From: Muraenolepis orangiensis
Taxonomy: Eukaryota; Chordata; Actinopteri; Gadiformes; Muraenolepididae
Assembly (NCBI GenBank): GCA_027704905.1
Contig: CM051007.1
Coordinates: 27,849,395 to 27,913,394, forward strand
Reading direction: 5' to 3'
DNA: 64,000 nucleotides
The notes below the pieces were generated by a model. The model had not been told where the DNA came from. It worked only from the letters and a program-made list of their open reading frames with translations, and searched no databases. This document shows, one piece after another, positions 58,842 through 64,000 of the stretch (position 1 is the stretch's first letter; each line of letters begins with the position of its first letter). A program made the position numbers and the translations under genes.

Positions 58842-58956
58842 CTGCTGTAGACCTGGATCTGGATCTGGATCTGGATCTGGATCGGCCTGTTTCCTGTGAG
58901 CTGGTGAGCTGTGCAGTAGTGTGGATCTTTTCTGAGCGTCACGGGTGGTATATATA
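58842..58956 (-). promoter_or_regulatory. apoa4: TATA box and 5' UTR exon of apoa4
   Basis: Minus strand TATATATA at 58956-58949. The 5' UTR exon would start about 30 bases on and ends at CAGCAG before GTAAAA (donor at 58841). The exon carries five tandem GATCCA hexamers (58853-58884). The TATA box sits at the edge of the CA-rich tract that borders the segmental duplication. Confidence 0.65.
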
Positions 58957-59005
58957 CACACACACCCACACAAAACACACACCAAACACACACACACAAA
59001 CACAA

Positions 59006-59036
<31 letters not shown>

Positions 59037-59307
59037 AACTGCAATCTAATTTAACACTGGATGGAAAACGTGAAAACTACAATTCCCACAAAGAAATTCT
59101 CTAAATACAGCTTTTTCAGGTCTTTCCATGTCACCCACATGAGAGCCATTATCATGGTAACGCTTTAATACTGGTTCTAGCTTTCTACAGAATGTAAGAA
59201 AGTACACACAACAATTTACACAAGTATAAAGTACAATACTACAAAGTATATACTACAATTTATACAAAGATAGGCCACATCTCACATCACATGTAAATCC
59301 ATTAAAC

Positions 59308-61425
59308 CAGTGGTTCTCAAACTTTTTTCAATAATGTAATCAGCCAAGTACCCCCTGATCAGCGCAAAAACAATTTGGTAGGGGAAAAAAGTCAATCTAA
59401 AGAGGTCTAGTACAGCGCTGCACCATCCGTGTCTGATTTATTAAAACAACAACCTTGTAACTGAGAAACACTTTAATGCTACATTTCAAATGTTTTAAAT
59501 CCATCACTAAATTCATGGTAAACCAATTTTGACATCATGCAATAACACTAAGACGAAATTAGTTGCATTGAACTGATCCTTTTAATAAGTAATTTAATTT
59601 AAGTAATTTACTGAGAAACATGGGCTTGTGCCTCACTGAGGATCTTTGTCATTCTCGGTGACAGGGAGGCAACTGCAGTTATTCAACTTTTTTCCAGGCC
59701 CAGTCTGTTTCTTTGCTTGTTTTTTATCAATGTCATTGCAGAAAAGGAGGCCTCACATAAATATGTGGAACCAAATGGTAAAAGCAGCTCCAAAGCTTTC
59801 TTTCCCAGCTCAGGGGGCTCCTTCTTCACACCCAACACTGTGTGAGAGTAGATGTGTCAAACTTCATCTGTACAGTCAGATGACACATCCAAGAGAGTTT
59901 CCTGATGACTGACAGAAAGCTTTCTGCTATTTGCATCCGACAAGAGAAATGGGTTTCTCACCCAATCCAACTGTGAAGATTTCTCCTCCATGTCAGGGAA
60001 GTAAGAATGAAAACTAGCAATCAAGTTGGTCAAATGTCATCCTCACTGGAAAGGAAAGCATCCACCTGAGGAAAGCAGGTGAAATCCCCCTCTGCACATG
60101 CCCTTTTCCACAGCTCTACTTTCTTCAGAAAACCGCCCACCTTGTCATACAGGTTCAGAATGTTGGTGTCCTTGCCCTGCAGACACACATTCAGTTTGTT
60201 AAGTTTGCTGAATATATCTGCCAGATAGCTAAGCTTTGCAAGTCAGTCTGTGTCCTCAAACAAGATGGCATGGGGAGATCCGTGCTCTGACAGAAAGGTG
60301 CGCACTTCAGATCGTAATTCCAACAGCCTGTTGAGTATTCTCCCTCGAGAGAGAGCCAGCGCACTTCTGTGTGTAATAGCAGTTGTGTGTGTTCCGCTCC
60401 CATGTTTTCACACAGGCGGCGACACAGTCGCGCATTAAGTGGCCTTGACTTAATAAAGTTGATTACTTTTACACTGTCGTTCAAAACGTCATGCAACACA
60501 GGACTCATTTTCTTGGACGCCAGTGCTTCCTTGTGTATGACACAGGACACTGCACTTCAGGGTTTTCATTTAGAATCCGCGCCATGAGCCCTTTCACGCG
60601 TCATAGAAGCAGCTGCATCAGTACAGACACTGGTGCAGGATTTCCAGTTCAGACCGTTTTCACCAAAAAACGCATTAACAACATTAAAAATGTCCTCCCC
60701 AGTTGTTTTCCCCTCCAAACTCTTGCAGAAAAGTATGTGTTCGCGAATGAACTTTAGCTATGAGCAAAGACACCGCATAAGACGCCTGGAGTGCTTTGGC
60801 TGATGTTGTGGAGACTTTTTGGATTGTTTCTTGAGATGATCTGAAGTCCGAAATTTTTATTTAAAAAAACTCTGGTGGCTTACCAACATGACATGGATAT
60901 TTTGTGCCGAGATGTCATTGAAGGTGCGCTGGCTTCATGGAACTGTTGGATCATTTCTCCCCGCAAAACAAGCCCAGTGCCTTGGGAGGGTTGCAGCTAG
61001 TTGAGGTAAATCCCATTCAAACATATTCATCCTGATACTGACGGTATTTTGTTGGCTCTGTTTTCGCTTTCTTTTTGACTTCTTTCTCAGTGTTTTCAGC
61101 TGTATCGCTGCTACGTTTTTTCAACCACAAATCCATTTTCAAAACTGTCTTCCCACTCACAATTGAACATGATTGCGTAGCCTAACCTTATGTCGTTAGC
61201 ACAGTTTACGGTAGTAACGATTCCATTAAAAACAGAAATATTGAATATCAAATGTTTTTTACCGAATTTTCATTTACATTTTAATTGAATGTATTGTAGT
61301 ATCATTATTTTAGGAATTATGCACGACTGTTTTTTTTAATTAACATTTTAAAAAAATCTCACGTACCCCCTGCAGTACTCAAACGTACCCCTAGGGGTCC
61401 GCGTACCCCCATTTGAGAACCACTG
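59308..61425 (-). mobile_element. hAT-superfamily DNA transposon, 2118 bp, degenerate
   Basis: Terminal inverted repeats CAGTGGTTCTCAAAC (left) and the complement of TTTGAGAACCACTG (right) are flanked by an 8-bp target duplication CATTAAAC at 59300-59307 and 61426-61433. The paralogous locus at about 48475 has a single CATTAAAC, i.e. the empty site. Transposase remnants lie on the minus strand. Confidence 0.95.
60191..61136 (-). pseudogene. disrupted hAT transposase (ZBED-like)
   Basis: The open piece 61136-61017 starts MDLWLKKRSSDTAENTEKE and ends after KYRQYQDEYV, the usual N-terminus of ZBED-type hAT proteins in vertebrate genomes. The piece 60550-60191 contains LLLHTEVRWLS, the conserved block near the hAT catalytic domain. 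Stops and frameshifts separate them, so the element cannot be autonomous. Confidence 0.8.
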
Positions 61426-61517
61426 CATTAAACTATATAAACACCCGAAACACACTCCCGAACGCGATGACGAAGTTCCTTATAGCTTAGAAAGCAAAAA
61501 TAAAAAAAAGCCCTTAC

Positions 61518-61870
61518 CCGTCGTGGTTGAACTGGTGGATGACGGAGACGGAGCGCGGGTGGAGGTGGATGCGGAGGAAGTCCGACCACACCCGGACGCT
61601 GCCCTCCAGCGCGTAGCACTGAGCCATGCGCTCCAACTGCCGGTTCACCGTGTCCCCGCCCGTGGCCCCCGCTACAACAAGCAGCGCATTTTGCACTTCA
61701 GAAGTTCTGACTTTTCATTTTTGTTGAATGATTTTTTTCATATGATATATTACATATGACTTTATTACCTACTGTACTTTTATTTTTTTTGCCAATACAA
61801 TCATTTGCGTACCTGAGCAGTGGGCCTGGTTAGTGCCATCAATATCATCCGGGGCCAATAGCGCCCCCGT
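61518..61870 (-). pseudogene. msto1 fragment: duplicated exons 5 and 6 only
   Basis: 61870-61813 copies exon 5 and 61671-61518 copies exon 6. Both are intact with splice sites, but exons 1-4 and the promoter were lost in the 1856-bp deletion and exons 7-14 were never copied. No start codon context or termination exon, so no protein is expected. Confidence 0.93.
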
Positions 61871-62450
61871 CTGGACAGAGAACAGACGACACCTTCAATG
61901 ACCAAGCATTACCGTGTACCATGCGTGTGTACCATGTGGTGGGATGGGATGATCTTAAAAAGTGACAAGTAGACTCCAGTAGTCATTTCAGACACGTTTC
62001 AGTATACAGGAAGCAGTCATCATAGTTAGGTTTCGTTGTGCCATGGCTGCACGTGTGGCGCCGGTTGGGACCATGGTAAAGTTGTATTTGAACTATTTTT
62101 AACTCTATACTCTATTGAGTATACATGCATGGAAAAAATAAAAGGTTGTTTTTTTGTTCAGAGTATGCATCGATATAGTCCCACAGAAACCACCTGTGAC
62201 TGTATTGTTTCTTGTTCTACTGTTATAACTACTGTCCGGTGGAGTCTGCAATACTGCCATCTGCTGCTTGCCACCGACACCATCCATCATGTACAGTTAC
62301 GTCATTACCAACCACATAGACGACAGGCCTTTAAAGAGTTTAGCTTCAATGCAGAAACGATGCATGGGATTCTAAAAGGGGTTGAAGAAGAAGCAAGTGG
62401 AGCAGTGTCTCGGGAGGAGATTGAGCGCGGGTTGCCGGGCTCCTACTAAC

Positions 62451-62453
<3 letters not shown>

Positions 62454-62501
<48 letters not shown>
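62454..62501. repeat. (GT)n, 48 bp, short allele of the 51364-51522 tract
   Basis: Same position within the duplicated SINE-like sequence, but one third the length. Confidence 0.95.
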
Positions 62502-62502
<1 letters not shown>

Positions 62503-62661
62503 GTCCCTGCGCAAGAAGACACTCTAACCCTAACTGCTCCTGACCGGCGGGCCCTCTCCTTGCATGTTTGACACCGCGGTCGGTTTATGAATGGGTGAAT
62601 GTGAGGCATGACTTGTAAAGCTTAAAATCACCATGAAAACACACATGTGAACTGAGAATGT

Positions 62662-62667
62662 TTTATT
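62662..62667 (-). terminator. poly(A) signal of apoE-like gene 2
   Basis: TTTATT on the + strand, duplicate of the 51677-51682 signal, 159 bases past the new stop. Confidence 0.65.
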
Positions 62668-62825
62668 GCATCACCGCTACGGAGGGAAAGATAAATGAAA
62701 CACATGCACACATTTAAAAGGACTGTGGACAACAACACACTTTCAATGTGTCACGGGTCTCACAGCCGATTCAAAAGAGAATGAAGCATTTCCTACCAAC
62801 CCTAAGGACATACAGCGTAACGTTG

Positions 62826-63562
62826 TTAGTACACCGATAGAGTGGAACGCATTTTCCACATGTCGCTGAACCACTCGCTGAGCTTCTCCACCTGGGTCAC
62901 CAGCAGCCGGTTGATGGTGCTGATCTTTTTCTCGGCGCTTTCGCGCACCTCCGCCAGCAAGGGCTCCACCTTGTCCTGGATGTCCTTCACGCTCGTCGAG
63001 CTGCGGTAATGGACGTCCTCCACATAGGCCGTCACGCTCCTGGAGGGGAGGAGTCAAATCAATCAGACGAATCAAAGAGGAACTGAATTGAGTTGATCAG
63101 CATTTCTGAACTGCGTGAAGAGCTTGTAAGTTTAACAAATTGCCAATCCTCTCACCCCCTGCTCCCTAATGACCTGTTTCCGGATCCACTGTAAGATGCT
63201 TTGGATAAAAGAAAATAGGAACAGACGTCTCCTATCCTCTCTCCTAGCCCCACACCTCCTCAAACCCCCCCCCCCCCCCCACTGGGCCCATGACTCACTT
63301 GTCGAAGGTGTCCTTGTCCTTGATCACCCTCTTCTGCATCTTGCGGGCATAGGCGTTGAAGGTGCTGAGCGACTGGTCCAGGAGGGTCTGCAGCTCCTGG
63401 CTGTACTCGGTGGCGCGGCTCCCGGCTTCGACCAGGTTGTTCTTAAACCTGTAGCTCAGGGCCTCGAGGTCCTTGGCCAGCTCCTGGGCGCGCTCCTGGG
63501 TGTAGGGCCCCAGGTTCTTGTTGAGTTCGACCAGCTCTGCTATGGTGTCTTGGGTCAGGGTG
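62826..63562 (-). CDS. apolipoprotein E-like gene 2 (3' part; 5' exons beyond window)
   Basis: Exons 63562-63299 (264 nt) and 63039-62826 (214 nt) correspond to exons 3 and 4 of gene 1; exons 1-2 would lie past 64000. Splice sites and frame are intact. Compared with gene 1 it has: a 12-bp deletion early in exon 3; loss of exactly 66 bp (22 codons, residues AEDVADKVKSS through the next helix) in exon 4; and a 24-bp deletion that removes the old stop and adds KMRSTLSVY. About twenty further codons differ, nearly all changing the amino acid (e.g. QK to ES, IQ to VH, DAG to EAG). It looks like a functional, rapidly diverging paralog rather than a pseudogene, but its promoter and first exons are not visible. 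Confidence 0.8.
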
Positions 63563-64000
63563 CTATCGGATGGGGGGGGGGGGGGTGTTTGGATATCATA
63601 TATATGTATACGGTTGTGTCTTTTTGGAAAAAAAAACCCTGTTTGGTTTTGGTTTGCGACTGAAAAAGCCCGGACTGTCGTGTGTGTCGTGTCTCCGGGT
63701 GTTGAACTCTGAACACCAAACACCGAAGGGTTGTGGGTTTGATTCCCCATGTCAGCAGTCTGCCAGCAAGCAGGTAATACCTTAACTAGGTGTCCTGCTC
63801 TTTAAAGACATGAATCTAAAATCAATCACCACAAGTCACTTTGGAAAAAAGCTTCTGTTAAATGACCTTCTAGTAGTTAAGAGTACGTAAAATAACAGCA
63901 ACCCCCAAGTATCCAGTTAGTTAGCACCATTTAAAATCAATGGTAATCGATATCCCTGTTTACCGTTCAAACCATGTTTGGTGTCTTTCTCATATGTGGC

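Larger units (their letters stand above)
59032..64000 (+). repeat. direct segmental duplicate of 48221-53120
   Basis: 59032-62016 matches 48221-49070 apart from the inserted hAT element; 62017-64000 matches 50927-53120. The copy continues past the window. Msto1 exon 6 is identical in both copies over all 154 bases, and the aligned 430 bases after 50927 differ at about one site by eye. Missing from the copy: 49071-50926. Confidence 0.97.

Noticed and set aside
61518..61870. A second functional msto1 gene
   Set aside because: Only exons 5 and 6 are present; start, promoter and 3' exons are missing.

Overview
The window is vertebrate nuclear DNA, almost certainly from a ray-finned fish. All protein genes are intron-split with GT-AG (once GC-AG) borders. 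The intergenic space carries teleost-type tRNA-derived SINEs and hAT elements, and dinucleotide repeats are extremely dense: at least ten CA/GT tracts exceed 100 bp. The species cannot be read from the sequence; such repeat density is known in gadids but is not diagnostic.

Layout. (1) 464-6335 (+): an SGK1-type serum/glucocorticoid kinase, 13 coding exons, 427 aa. (2) 12403-22047 (+): eya3, 18 coding exons, 592 aa, with a probable non-coding first exon near 9.2-9.3 kb. (3) 26622-30337 and 31709-33966 (-): two tandem xkr8-type scramblase genes with the same three-exon structure. (4) 36210-40664 (+): srsf4, 477 aa. (5) 42107-42179 (-): tRNA-Arg(ACG). (6) 43779-50691 (-): msto1 (misato), 14 exons, 589 aa. 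(7) 51886-53618 (-) an apoE-like gene, 57484-58718 (-) apoA-IV, and from 62826 to beyond the window edge (-) a second apoE-like gene. EYA3, XKR8 and SRSF4 lie together on human 1p35, so this is a conserved block; the linked SGK looks like the EYA3-side ohnolog of the EYA4-SGK1 and EYA2-SGK2 pairs.

The right-hand 5 kb (59032-64000) is a direct segmental copy of 48221-53120. It carries a dead two-exon msto1 fragment and the second apoE-like gene. The copy has an extra 2.1-kb hAT element with an 8-bp target duplication and lacks 1856 bp that held msto1 exons 1-4. Non-coding parts of the two copies are nearly identical, while the apoE-like coding exons differ almost only by amino-acid-changing substitutions plus the loss of exactly one 22-codon unit. 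This is the strongest candidate for something new here.

The second theme is repeats at splice sites. Long (TG)n, (TTC)n or (TGTC)n tracts lie directly before many acceptors, and several intronic minisatellites begin at a 5' splice site. The clearest, in intron 1 of the first xkr8 gene, is about 34 copies of a 27-bp unit that contains the exon-1 end and its splice donor.

The genes do not form one pathway. Local groupings are the exchangeable apolipoprotein cluster (plasma lipid transport) and the paired xkr8 genes (phosphatidylserine exposure). All exon coordinates were placed by eye from splice motifs and reading phase; every multi-exon coding total given is an exact multiple of three.
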